DNA of 64,000 nucleotides from the NCBI GenBank assembly GCA_011109175.1, contig RDEW01000043.1, positions 1 to 64,000 on the forward strand. Direction: 5' to 3'. The position numbers were made by a program, and so were the translations under genes. This DNA comes from Dicyema japonicum (lineage: Eukaryota > Dicyemida > Rhombozoa > Dicyemidae). This document shows, one piece after another, positions 43,808-55,255 of this stretch. Every line of letters begins with the position of its first letter. The first letter of the stretch is position 1. The notes beneath the pieces were generated by a model. The model was not told the DNA's origin and did no database searches. It saw nothing but the letters and a program-made list of their open reading frames with translations.

Positions 43808-43959
43808 GGTTATGGTGAGTTAGAGAATGGTTAGGGTGAATTAATTACTTCCTCATGAAGAAGTGTTGCTATTATTCAATTCCTTAAATTATCATGGAAA
43901 AACTGTGATTCCTTCTGATTTCATTAATGTCTTCGGTAATCATTTGTTTTGGAGTGATA
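43808..43959. repeat. Inverted echoes of the 38.9-39.1 kb repeats
   Basis: 43808-43845 is a reverse-oriented single unit of the 38851-39066 tandem repeat. 43936-43959 is the reverse complement, with one mismatch in 24, of 39106-39129 (TATCACTCCAAAACAAATGG). Confidence 0.7.
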
Positions 43960-44219
43960 AGTTTGATTTATCAGCCAGGACACGAAGATTGGCCCGGGTT
44001 CTCACGTTATAGTACAATAAATAGTTAACTTAGCGTGGTATTGTGTGGTCAACGATTCAAAGGATTTGGAAACGCCCAAGGGACACCCGATGGTCACTAA
44101 AAAGAACCTTTAGACCTTCTCCCACCGGGGACATTCTCGTCCACGAGTGATGCGCTTCGCGGAAGATCGAACCTTCCAGGAGGAAATCCTCAACCCACAG
44201 AAGAGAAAGTTATTTTACT

Positions 44220-44640
44220 GTTCTTCATTAGAACATCAATAGAATTAAAGAGATCAAGGAATTCCATCAACTCCTGGCAAGACAGAAGATCAATGTACCG
44301 AAACAATTCGAATCTCGGTCGGGACAACAAAAAGAAGACTATACCTTGTGAATATCTACGTTCAGCCCCCTGGTTCCTGCCCGAAGATCTATTTTATGCC
44401 AAACCTATCAAGACTTCCTTCGATGAGATTATTATCTGCGAGGATCTGAATGCAAAGCACCCCTAATGACTGTCAACTCAACTAGCCGACATGAGAGGGA
44501 TAATATTGTTATCGCAAACGAACTCCCTAACGATGTTGAATTATCCATCAAAAAACAAAAGTACATCACTCTGAGAGCGGAATCAGCCTACTCCATCGGA
44601 CGTAGTACTCTCAATTCTTTCATTTACATTTAATTTTTTT
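44220..44640 (+). pseudogene. LINE endonuclease-domain relic
   Basis: INRIKEIKEFHQLLARQKIN, then IIICEDLNAKHP (the GDfNAkH motif) and TSRHERDNIVIANEL. AP-type endonuclease order with several stops. Confidence 0.6.
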
Positions 44641-44689
44641 TACTTAAAAACATTCATTTATAACAATAAAATCGTTCTAAAGTCCAGCG

Positions 44690-45110
44690 GATATGATCGA
44701 GTGGCTGTTACCTCTGACTACTGCCAGGGATATCCTTTGGAAAAGCCACTCGGTTTCCCGACGTTTTACATTAATTACAGTCATTTTTAAACTTCACAAC
44801 AATAAATTGTGTTTCATGAAAATAATATGTGTTATGAAAATGTTGATAAAATTATTAAAAAAGGAAGGAAAAAAATCATTATTTTTTGGTTAACTTTACA
44901 TCACTAAAAATGCGTGCTAAACACTGACACTTAATAATTTTAGAATTTTAAATTTCTTAAATTGATTTTCTGACGATCTAGTGCGTCGGATCGGCTCAAT
45001 GATCCAAAGGGTCACCAAGGATCTACGTGAGATTGGATAGTTTCAAGAGCGCATCTCGATGTCATAAGAAACAACATGGAATTCAAGCTTCCTAACTTTT
45101 AACATTTTTT
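44690..45110. pseudogene. Two family C tails in opposite orientation
   Basis: 44690-44775 minus strand reads TEWLFQRISLAVVRGNSHSI. 44960-45105 plus strand reads RIGSMIQRVTKDLREIG and SISMS..RNNMEFKLP. They converge on an AT-rich centre (44780-44955). Confidence 0.6.
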
Positions 45111-45399
45111 ATTTAAAAAATTGATTTTTTTAATAATTCCAAAGACCAAATTAAAACTAAACTAACTAACTCCTTGATCCGGATTCCAGAACTTGTCTCA
45201 GGTAACGAAATTGTCTCCCGGTGGAAAGAATAATTGAATCCTTTTGATGCCGGCCAGGCATTGGGCGTCTCCTTAGTAAGGTGATCCAATGATGCCATCA
45301 GAGGGAAGGAACATAAATTTTTAACCAACTCGCCACACAGAGAAAATTAATTTTTAATCCTATTATTAATAAAAATCTAATAAAATAAAGTTGTTATGA

Positions 45400-45995
45400 T
45401 AGGTCTCCATTATGGCCTGCAGGCATTGAGCACGCAATTTATTTACCCCCAGTCCCTTCAAGTGAAAGAAACCGGTGGCTAACAAAAACGTTACAGCCAA
45501 GAGCAGACGATATAATTGGTTCTAAAGAGAACTAGTACGTGGACTCGGACAAGTAAAGAGATGATTAGTCTTCTGGTTTTCAAGAAATCACTATGGGCAT
45601 GGTGGAGAGGACGATTTTCCAATCATGTACCTATATGAATGTAAATTCAAGTGATGACAACAACGTAGGCGGGCCAAGTGGACTTGAACTTCCGGCAGTA
45701 GGTAAGCTTTGCTTCCGTCAATAATAGGTGGAATATGCACTAGAAGCTTGTTTATTCCAAAGCTTCTGATGGCTTTGGTGAATATCCAGTAATGAATTAT
45801 TTTCTCTCTCGGCTGAGAAAGGTCAGTCTCTGATATGGTTTGTAGAATCCGAATTTGATCACCAAAAGTAGGAATAATTCTCATTTTGTTTATGGTGACC
45901 CAAAGACAGTGAGCTTGGTGTTCCAGCACTTTACACTTGTAAAGGAATTGTTCCTGATTGGGAGAATTTGAGCCTGCAAGGAAGTTACCACTCAT
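45400..45995 (-). pseudogene. LINE C-terminal (post-RNase H type) fragment, 134 codons open
   Basis: LPEVQVHLARLRCCHHLNLH, SYRYMIGKSSSPPCP, then one frame over KTNHLFTCPSPRTS and RLLLAVTFLLATGFF. 'L.rLRtGHhLnLnSYlhriGks.SPlCp.C....et..Hl...CP' is the end of I/R1/Jockey-type open reading frames. The partner at 15840-15985 is the last 45 codons. Confidence 0.65.
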
Positions 45996-46144
45996 AATTG
46001 TGAGCCCAATGTTCTGGAAAAGCTATTTTAATTATATTAATTATATTAAAATTTAATTTTATTAAATTAATTTTTAATATATTATTTTTATATTTGAAAT
46101 AAAATATATTCTTCCTAACATTTGATTGATATATTTGATACGAC

Positions 46145-47373
46145 ATGCAATATATAAGATTTATAACAGATACAGTAAACAACTCAAACCAGAGGAAAGA
46201 TGACGAAGACGTTGACAGATCCCATTACTGCTACACTTCATTGATTTTGTCATTCTTTGCATTATAATTCTCTCAAAACAGTTTGTTGGAGAACCCATTG
46301 CTTGTTGGCCCCCCGCGGAATTTAAAAGTTGTAAATTTTTATTTTATTTTAAACATTAATTGGGGAACTAACCATCAGGACAGTCGACCATTTTAAACTT
46401 ACATTATTTTTAACCGTAATTTATATTTTAGGCCATTTTACAAAATTAACAGAAAGAGTTTGTCTGATGAACGGAACTTACGTGAACTCAGACGAAGGGA
46501 CCATCAGACTTGTTTACTACCAGTGGATTCACTTCATTTTTTTCATGTCCGCAATGATGTTTTATATGCCTATTTTGTTTTGGAGGTCAGTCGTGAATAA
46601 TTGTGGAATAAAAATTGGCCAGTTGATCTCCAAGGCTGAACTCTCTCAGGATCTATCCTTGTTCCACGATCATGAGAACATAGCTACTTTGCTTGCGAAT
46701 GAAATCGAAAGTTATATCGATTCCAGACAAGAACGACAAAATCTGTCCAAGAGAACGAAATTCAAGCAGATTCTATTCGGGTTGCCTACCTTAAACTGCA
46801 ACTTTATGTATATTTCGATAAATTACATGTTCACTAAATTATTATTCCTTGGAAATATCATTGCTCAGCTTTACTTGCTTAATTATCTCCTTGGAGTCGA
46901 CTTCCTCGAAACTGGGATAAAATCCCTATTTTATCTCCAAGATGAGCGGACCAATCACTTCGCCAGACTTACCATGTGCGACTTTTCAATCCGTGAATTG
47001 AACCGAATCCATGACTACAGTGTTGAGTGCATCCTCCAATGAATGTGTTCTTGGAAAAAATATTTATTTTTGTGTGGTTTTGGTACGTTTTGCTGGCAAT
47101 CAGGACTTTTTGGAATATTCTAGCTTGGCTAGTAAATTTCTTCATAATTGAATCGCGTGTGATTTTTCTCCGACCATATCTCAAATCGCAGTCCTTCATT
47201 TTTATGAAGATATGGATACTCTGAAGTATAAATTTGTTGAGAAATATCTCCGATCTGATGGCTTTCTTGTTTTAAAACTCCTTTCACGAAATGTGAACAG
47301 TCTGGTTGTGGATGATGTGGTAGACCAACTGTGGACTAATTTTTGTTGCCGCTGTTTCCAAGAAAAATTTTAA
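46145..47373 (+). CDS. Innexin A (gap-junction channel subunit)
   Basis: Starts MQYIRFITDTVNNSNQRKDD. The N-terminal cytoplasmic part has DDEDVDR, then TM1 (SLILSFFA), and KQFVGEPIACWPPAEFKS (conserved Cys of loop 1). An intron of 101 nt (46331-46431) follows, then VCLMNGTYV, the innexin signature YYQWIHFIFF at TM2, loop LTMCDFSIRELNRI and YSVECIL..NVFLEKIFIFVW at TM4, ending with KFVEKYLRSDGFLVLKLLSR and LVVDDVVDQLW. About 375 aa, usual length. Single-base losses are needed near 46258, in the CC run at 47038 and near 47195. Innexins make intercellular channels and hemichannels in the plasma membrane. The long intron is out of line with all others in the window. Confidence 0.92.
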
Positions 47374-47463
47374 TTAAATTTTAACTTTTTTATTTTTTGC
47401 TTAAATATTTTTAATTTTATAAATTATATTTTTTCGATAAAAATTCTAATTATCATTGGCACC

Positions 47464-47745
47464 ACGGCCGGGTGGCGCAGTGTAACGAGTGCCGAGGAAA
47501 AGGTCCAACGAACCCAAGTTCGAATCTCTGTGCTTTAAATTCCGGCCGAAGGTTCCACACATTTAAGATGCTTTGGCTTGACAAGTGAGGCAGTCATAAA
47601 TTAACACTTCACTGCGGAACTGGATCGTCCACAAAATGACTCACATCCAACAAAAAGATAAAGAAGTGAAGAGCATTTCTTGGTTCTCCCTCATCGATAA
47701 CTGTTTTTTACTTAAAATAAAGTTTTGAATTGAATCCGCATACTT
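47464..47745 (+). mobile_element. tRNA-derived SINE, 3' truncated
   Basis: GGCCGGGTGGCGCAGTGTAA (A-box), AAGTTCGAATCTC (B-box), GGTTCCACACATTTAAGATG, GGCTTGACAAGTGAGGCAGT, CACTGCGGAACTGGAT, then AAGAAGTGAAGAGCATTTCT and ACTTAAAATAAAGT. The shared LINE tail (GGAGCTATAAAT...) is lost. It lies 90 bp after innexin A. Confidence 0.85.
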
Positions 47746-48975
47746 CGTGCACACTTCCTTCCTTTGTTTAGAACTTCCGGAAAAAGGGAATGATCCAATG
47801 AGGTAGGAAGAAGCTAATGGCTCTTTTCGATCCTTTTCGGATTGGGTCAGCTTTTCAAGTGAGTCACAGGCACAACGCTAGCGTTGCATGTTGCAATTTC
47901 CACGATTGAAAAAGCGGAGGCCTCCAATTATCATACAATCCCTCAAGACAAGTGGAAACAAAAATTTTTATTCCTTGCAGTTATGGGACCCCTCCAGTAA
48001 AGCGCGGGAGAGCGAATAATCATTTTTGTGTCATCTTGGTACTAGGCGCCATATGAGACAGGAGGATCACATGACTGCACTCAAGAGATGAAGAGAAACA
48101 AAAAAGAAAGAAATCTTCTATGACACGTTTGAATTCCTGTGGAGTCATACATGCAGAATTGGCAGGTTATATCTTTTTCCGAAAGTTTTTCAAGTATGTC
48201 CTAATCAGCCTTGTAATGTAGTTGGTGTTCTAGTCGAGTGTTAAAATCGTATCGAACCTGTTTCCTGTTAAACTGCAGTCCACTAGCTGTATATGCTCTG
48301 TATGTGACTAGCCTAGGCCTCCAGAACTATAAAAAACAGACATTGGGTGCGCATTCGGTTTTTATGTAGATAGACTGTATTTGGGAAGACTGGTCACTTC
48401 TGTTTCCACTGGTTTTTCTACCATCAAATCATCTCATTTCAAGTAGGAAAATACCTGGCTTATCCCCCGTGAGCAGGGAAGTGATTTTTCTTTTGACGTG
48501 AGGACAAAATTTTCCGAAAGATTTTTAATTTTTGACACCTCCTTTGCTTGTATTGCAACCAAACGCTATGGATTCAAATTGGGTAGTTTCATTGATTCTT
48601 GAGTCTCGTATCTTCAAATTGTTGTGGTAGAAGATCGAGGTCCCTGTACAGCTCAAGCTTCCCAGATTAGAAAGGTTGAACCATAAGTAGGCATTCACAA
48701 GCGGAATCTTCAGTTTGATTCATTTTGCTTGGTGGGCTAGTCCTTTCTGAACCAAAACCATCACCTCCATTGAATTTAACCCTATCTTCTTGCAGTCCTT
48801 TTCTTAATGTTTGATAAAATATTTGGATGACTGATACAATAAGCCTGGAATGGGAGAAACAGACTGGTCTTACATTCTGCTTCTAAAGACCTCTTCTCGT
48901 GGTACCATTGTTGCCCGAGACCACCACATAATTCTCTCCTTTATCTTTAACTTTTCCCATACGTATTCTTAGGCG
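47746..48975. other. No gene recognised
   Basis: Mixed-composition spacer between two SINE copies. No open frame with a known domain on either strand. Confidence 0.45.
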
Positions 48976-48979
48976 TACC

Positions 48980-49515
48980 TTGAGGCGGGTGGCGCAGTGT
49001 AAAAGTGCCGGGCAAAGGCCTTTATGGCCCCTGGATAGAATCTCGCTGCTGTGTATTCTGACTGGAGGTTCCACGGATCTATGATGTTTAGGCTTGACGA
49101 GTGACGTGAGATGGCTTTCAAAAAGAAAAGTATTGAAGATAGCATTTATACTACGAAAAGAAATACATGAATTTCTTTAAGACGTCAAACCAAAACTACA
49201 TGAAAAATTTTCTGATACTCGTTTATTGACTTATTTTTTGTGGATATAATTGAATCTGTGAATTTTGTCCACGTATCTAAGATGCAGAAAGGGTTTGACG
49301 AGTGACGCCGTCATCAGTGGATACTCACTGCGGAACTGGATTGTCTAGAAAGGACACTCACACAAGAAAAAGAAAAAAAAGAAGTGAAGATCATTCCTTG
49401 GTTCTACGATTAGTTAAAACTAACTGTTCTTTACTTAAATAAAGTGTGTGTCCTGCCAATGCGGAGCTATAAATACTATGGCTCTCGTGAAAAGGCTTTA
49501 TTATTATTAAGGAAA
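48980..49515 (+). mobile_element. Two adjacent SINE copies (head part, then body plus tail)
   Basis: 48980-49112 has GGCGGGTGGCGCAGTGTAAA..AGAATCTCGCTGCTGT..GGTTCCACGGATCTATGATG..GGCTTGACGAGTGACG. 49270-49512 has GGGTTTGACGAGTGACG, CACTGCGGAACTGGATTGTC, AAACTAACTGTTCTTTACTT and the complete tail GCGGAGCTATAAATACTATG, GCTCTCGTGAAAAGGC, TTATTATTA. Both contain the GACGAGTGACG word, so they are separate insertions. Confidence 0.8.
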
Positions 49516-49689
49516 AGATACCACAGTCCTCCATTGCCATGAAAAAATGACTGGTTTCAAAATGAAACTAGAACTGTGGAATTCGAAATTAAATAGTTAC
49601 AACTTTGCGCCATTCCACATCTAAACATAATTATTGATGAAAATGAACTTTGCATAACTACAGCATGTAGAGAAATTTCTAGGTATTTT

Positions 49690-50232
49690 TTCGATATTTA
49701 TAAATTTTTAGATATTTTCCTGATATTCCTGAATTTGATAAGTACTATCGTTTTCTCAGCAACCCATTTGCAATTTCAGTTAAGGATCTTCCTTCTGAAA
49801 ACCATATAATTCAGGAACAATTTATCGATTTGTTTAATGATGGATATGCAAAACACGTTTTCAACAAAGTTTCAAATCGATTTTTGGATTCAAATGGCTG
49901 ATTTCTATTCAGAATCGGCAAAGATGGCACAAGTGCTTATTCCATTTGCAACTACATATGAGTGTGAGACAGCGTTTTCTGCACTACTTACCATCAAATC
50001 AAAATTCCGCAATAGATTGGATGTGTCAAATGACATGAGGGTTGCATTGTCCAAAACACAACCCGACTTAGAAAAACTGGTGATGGCCAAACAAGTGGAT
50101 CATCTCATTAATTAACATTCTTTTTTTTGCACTAATTTTTGTTTTTGTTAAAGTGTTAATTCACTAATTTAATGAAGGACCGCAAGCAATTAAAAAATAA
50201 GAGGACCGCGACGTTTTTTTAAAGTTTGAGAA
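49690..50232 (+). pseudogene. hAT transposase C-terminal part with 3' terminal repeat
   Basis: SNPFAISVKDLPSENHIIQE, then LFNDGYAKHVFNKVS, and after a frame change IPFATTYECETAFSALLTIK, SKFRNRLDVSNDMRVALSK. This is the hAT dimerisation domain (LlPFaTTYlCE..FS.l..IK.K.RnrL...dLR.aLs) of the ZBED5/SCAND3-like group. The element ends AAAGTTTGAGAACCACTG at about 50232, a hAT terminal repeat. Confidence 0.85.
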
Positions 50233-50399
50233 CCACTGAACTATAGGTAATATGGCTCTGCGTAAATTGTAGTATTATCTCTGAGGCAGTATTCAATCCC
50301 ACCCCGTTCAGGGGCTTTTCGGTTTCCATGTCATGTTAGACTTTGGAGTTTCTCTGAACTTATCAGATGATTTAGTCGACACCATAATGGAGGAATCCC

Positions 50400-51660
50400 C
50401 TCGGCGTTCAAGATTGAACACTTTGAGGGGAAGTTGAACACCATAAAAGTATTCTTATATTTGGAAGTAAAAGCTAGGATCTACCTTGACAAAGTTATGG
50501 TGGGTTACTTTAGGTTTTCGTGACCCGTCAGCGATCTGTAGCTATCCAGTGATACAAATGTCAGAGATTTGATCACAAAAGCTCTCGCTACATTTATAAA
50601 TAGAAATACCTTTCTTGCGAGAACACACATTTACAAAATACCTGACAGTCAAAAAAAGGTCTCTCGAGTGCGTGAACTGTGGGAACGAGGGGCACAGGGG
50701 AAGATATGTCAGTGAGGCCTAGTAGTATGTACTACAAGGGAGACAGCGTTTGGCCTCCTCTATGGCGGATAAAAATTTAAGTTCCATCCATAGTATTTTA
50801 AAAAGTTTCTATGACGTTACCCTTTCCTAAGCGCTTTATGGAACTCGCCTTATGCTAAAAGTCAAGGATAGATCCGAAATGGTGTTCAAAATTATTTTCG
50901 AAATAGAACATACAGGATGATTGGCCTATAACTCAGAAGGTCCCTCTTTGACATCCCTGACTTGGGGACCATCCTCAATATAGACCTTTTTCATAAAGGT
51001 GGAATAAACCCAATCTTGAGACTTACATTAAACAACTCTTCTGTACCATCCACGTGTGATTGGCACATGGGCAATGTTGAACCTAAACCGGACAAGCGAT
51101 GGAGCCTTCCCCCTGATAAGGTACCTTTTGGGCCCGGGGCACATGACATGTCTCGGGTCATCCCCAAGGAAACTGACTCAGTAGTGCTAGTCTTCGGGGT
51201 CCCCCTGGACTTCGGAGATGATGTACTAGATCATATCAAGAAGGACTACCCCATGAAGCACAAGATCAAGCGCTTCAAGAGTGGGGGCAGGAAGTCCGGA
51301 CCTTGAAGGTCTGTCTTCGATCAGGAGCAGAGGCAGAGAGGATCTGCCTAGGAAGGTACGAATTGGTTACTTTAGGTTCGGTGTGGCCCGAGAGCGACCG
51401 GTAGCAATCCAGTGCTACAGATGCCAAGGATTTGGCCACACCAGCCCCCGATGCACTTATAAAGAGAAATGCCTAAATTGCAGGAGCCCACATTCACGGA
51501 AGGCCGTCAATCCAAAGTCAGGTTTCTCAAGTGCGTGAACTGTGGCGAGGAGGGACACAGGGCGAGCCATCAAGTGCCCCCTTTTTCAAATAGGCATCAG
51601 AGAAGGTACTACAGGGGAGAAGGCAGGCGCCCTCCTCTGGAGTGGCCAGCGATGTAAGCG
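50400..51660 (+). pseudogene. Gag-like ORF1 of a CCHC LINE, two direct copies
   Basis: Copy 1 (about 50400-50760) includes LECVNCGNEGHRGRYVS; copy 2 (50962-51660) includes PVAIQCYRCQGFGHTSPRCT, KEKCLNCRSPHS and KCVNCGEEGHRASH, that is CCHC zinc knuckles. GTTACTTTAGGTT..GTG and ATCCAGTG.TACA.ATG align between copies. A third copy lies reversed at about 54600-54840. Confidence 0.75.
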
Positions 51661-51699
51661 CTGTCCACCGTGTGGTAAGTCGCTACTGCTCAACGTTCC

Positions 51700-52430
51700 C
51701 TAATGCGCTTAGGGACATTGCGCTGTGCGATAGGAAGGCCAATGCTCGAAATGATGTTGAGCATCATTTCGGTAAACGCTAGGTCCCTCCGGAGAAGAAG
51801 GAAGACCATCGAGGATCTTCTGGACTCCCTGGAGGTCGACATCTTGGTCCTTAACGAGACCAAGTGTAAGGATACGGCTGCTGCAGACTTTAAAGGCTAT
51901 ACAAGTTGTCATCTCTTGTGGAATGACACACATCGAGGTTCTGACACTAGTATCTATTGGAGGACGAGTCTAGCAGCAGTCGTCCGAGGTATTTCAGTGC
52001 CCTCATTGCGAGCTTATATTATTACGCGCTAGGTTTCTAGTTTTACTATTGTCATTGGGGCAATGTATGCCAAGCAGTTGTAGTTGTGTAAGGATCACAT
52101 TAAAACTGCCTTCGACACGCATCCCCATTGCGTTATTTTTGGCGATCTGAATGGATTTTGGCTTTTGGCTGCTTTACTAATAACAAAGGGATCGCACTGC
52201 AGAACCTAGCGGGAGATCTTGGGCTCTCCGTTACTACATCAACGGATCCCAACCACAAGGATTCTATAGGAGGAGAGGACTACCTGGAAATGGCCGTAGC
52301 CTCTCCGTCGTTAACTAATATGCTCTCACTACCTCGTGTTTTTAGGGATCTTGGAAGCGATCACCGTCCCTACTTACCGTGCTTCACGAACCTGTTCGAC
52401 CTCAGGCCCCAATTGGCTACGACTTAGGCT
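51700..52430 (+). pseudogene. AP-endonuclease domain of the CCHC LINE
   Basis: MLSIISVNARSLRRRRKTIE, then LLDSLEVDILVLNETKCKDT (motifs N.r and ETK). At 52128-52430, in other frames, come IFGDLNG.. and a terminal GSDHRPY word (SDH motif). Reading frame broken at 52030 and 52420. Confidence 0.75.
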
Positions 52431-54025
52431 CTGGCAATTGGGATAACCTGGAGTCGTTCATGGATAGAAAACTCCCTTCTCTCAAAGGGCAAGTTTGCAG
52501 TGAAGCAGACGTGGAGGAAATGGATGCCACCCTGCGTGATATCCTTGAGGAATACATACGGACTAACTTCCGGTTACGTCTGCATGGTGAAAGCTTCGCG
52601 TGAATTCCAGGCCTGATTTTAAGTAAAATAATACTTAGAAACGTGTACGAAGAAAATAGGTCCTACTAAAAGAATAGGGCAAACATCCTGAAGAGGAAAA
52701 CCAAGAAGGGGCTTGTTGAGTTCCAGAGTAATAAATAGAGGAGGGCCTGCGAGAGGGTGAACCCCGCATGGCCGGACTTCTGGAGTCAACTCAAGCGACT
52801 ATCGGGCAGAGGGGAAACGTTGTCTGCACGTACCTTGAGTCGTGCGGATGGATCTAAACATCTTCGCACTACAGTTCGACCGAGCGAATTCGTGGAAAGG
52901 TCTGCCGGCCAGTGCGTAGAGGACGTCATCTCCATGGAAAGGCGCAAGCTGTGCAGCTTTCGGGGAACCCGAAGGCTGTATGACTGATTTACAAATTCGA
53001 AAATATTAGGGCATCTCTCAACACACGGTTCCAGGATATTGTCCCTTCTTAGACTATTGAAGGAGTTCTTGATGTCAAGTTTGACCAGGACATGTCCCCT
53101 GGAATCTTCTATACTGCGGTTTATGGATGTCCTCACTGAATGGAGAGCGGCCTCGCATTCCAAGTGAATACCGACGCCTACTTGAGGGGGTTCAAGAATT
53201 TTGTGTTCGACTCGGTCTGGCATGACGACCTCCGATGCGCCCTCGTTGAAGGAGGAATTCCCCTGGAACTAATGAGTTGGTTATCCAGCTTCTTAGAGGA
53301 TCGGACGAACTACGTAAGGCATAAAGGTTGCCGATCCAGTTTGTTTAAATCTAACGGGGGAATTCTACAAGGTCGGTTTTGAGCCCAACTTTTTAACATA
53401 TACTTGTCAACACTCCCTCACTCAGCCAATGTGAAGACAGAGATGGCTGTCTATGCTGATGACATATACTCTGGGATCACTCGTGGAGACCAGATGTGGC
53501 GTGTCGGAGATGCAACTCGCCGTCGATGAAATCATACGCTGGTGTGAGAGCAGAGGACTCAGACTGAGGCCGGAGATATGCAGGTTGTTAGTCTTTGATC
53601 GCCCTAAGCGGTCTAACTATGTAATACCTAAAGTGACCATCTACGGGGTACCTATAGAGGTCAATGGGCGGACGAGCTACTTTGGTGTGACTTTCAACTC
53701 CAAGTGTAGTTTCCAGGAGCACACTACCCCTCGTTAAAAGGCGGGCGGTGCAAAGGCTAGGAGCACTGAAGGCTTTTCAGCTGAGTCGTGATGCCTGGGC
53801 CAAAGTGTTCAACGCCATGGTGCTGCCTATGCTCACTTATGGTGCGCACTCCTAGTATCGCAGTGAGGAACGCGAAAAGTGCCTCACCAACCTTAGGAAA
53901 GTCCGGCGGCGGGCAATACGGTATTCTCTAGGAATTTCTTATAGAGCGCAGCTGCCGGAAAGAGGATACCTTGATTTCAAGGACCCGGAGGAAATCATAA
54001 AAAAGATTCTGAAAATATAAAAAGA
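52430..54025 (+). pseudogene. Reverse transcriptase part of the CCHC LINE, with a foreign insert
   Basis: Linker frames (52379-52987) lead to the polymerase: after an inserted block (52976-53207) come FDSVWHDDLRCALVEGGIPL, DRTNYVRHKG, GGILQG, then YADDIYSG (53452-53475) and PKVTIYGVPIEVNGRTSYFG. The tail reads YGAHS and LRKVRRRAIRYSLGISYRAQ. Catalytic YADD is retained but frames are broken at least four times. Confidence 0.75.
52976..53207 (-). repeat. Inserted fragment of the family C RT, near-identical to 62313-62545
   Basis: Minus strand encodes LEPPQVGVGIHLECEAALHS, HVLVKLDIKNSFNSLRRDNI. It matches 62313-62545 over about 232 bp with roughly a dozen differences by eye. It sits on the opposite strand to the LINE that surrounds it and lacks both ends of its own element. 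Confidence 0.85.
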
Positions 54026-54430
54026 AGGAGACGCGGGGAAGACGTCAGTGGAGCCATAAGAACGCAGCCGCAAGGCAGTGAAAGTGAGATTAATTAGATT
54101 TTCCCTAACTAATTACTATTATTTCTTGCCTAATAAAGTTTTTCCGTTCCGCTTTAATCAACACGAAGAGTAAAAGACGTCCATACTTGCAGTAGAGTGG
54201 GGGAAAGCAAACTTGCAGAAGAATCCATCCCGTTGAGAATAAGGCCGCAAAATCGATATTGCCGTTACAACGCCGTTGTAACGTAAACCGCAAAAAACCG
54301 CAAAAAATATATTAATTAATTAGCTAAGTAATTAAAAAAATTTCAAATGTTTTTTAATATTTAAATTATAAAGAAAATTTCACCTTTTTAAAATAGTTAA
54401 CCTTTTATGACAAAAATTTTGAACAAATAG
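54026..54430. other. AT-rich spacer, no gene recognised
   Basis: Includes a run of CGTTGTAACG words near 54265-54290 and then low-complexity AT DNA. Confidence 0.5.
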
Positions 54431-54435
54431 TCATA

Positions 54436-54850
54436 TAGCGGCCGCCTTGACTGCATGGCTATTCCCTCTCAGGATGGCGAACGAGATTCGCTCAAATAAC
54501 GAGCATCGCTCACGGGGATCTCCTGATCGTCTAGAAATCCGAATTCCCCAGACGACTCAAGAATTTCAATGTCGCATGCGCAAGGGTTGAACAAAAAAAT
54601 CATTTGGTAGTACCGCGTACATACCTACCTTTTAGCACCGAATAGCTACAGATAGTGCACCAAAACTAAAGTAACCTGCTCTAACGTTATCAAGGGAGAT
54701 CCTCTCAAATGTAGTATATCTTTATGGCATTCAGTCTCCTGCATTTAATGTTAAAGCGTTCGACCTTGAACGCCGAGGTTAGTTCCTCTTATAACATCGA
54801 ATAAGACAGCATCAGCAAACACAGGAGAAGATTCCACCCGGGACAGCATG
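54436..54850 (-). pseudogene. Family C tail followed by a reversed gag-like fragment
   Basis: 54436-54595 minus strand reads LFERISFAILRGNSHAVKAA before a stop. 54600-54840 minus strand carries CTCGGCGTTCAAG, AAAGATATAC.., GTTACTTTAG and TAGCTATTCGGTG, parallel to the gag copy at 50400-50560. GCGGCCGC occurs at about 54438. Confidence 0.65.
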
Positions 54851-55255
54851 CGTGCGTTGGCACCAAAAAGTTCCTTGTTGTTCATCTCAGATTCTAAACT
54901 GAGGCACCTTCTCCGCTTTTGAAACTCAAAAAAATTGTTATTTTCCTTGCTTTAAACTATGCATTTGACTATACGGTTGCTGTTTTGCGAAACCGCAGGT
55001 TTTCCTCAGAGTAGCCACCCACCGCCTTTCGATAAGCTTATAGATTATCCATTGTCTGAGGAAGACCAAAATCGACTTGTTCTCCCACTTTCCTAAAACT
55101 AAATATTTCTGTATAAGACTAGAGATATAAACAAAAATAAGTCTATTTACTCGTTGCTATAGCAACAGAAATTATTAAATCGACTTTTTAAAAAAAACAT
55201 ACAAAATCCCACAACAAAGCTAACAAAAAGTATAAAAATAATCTTTATTATAAAT

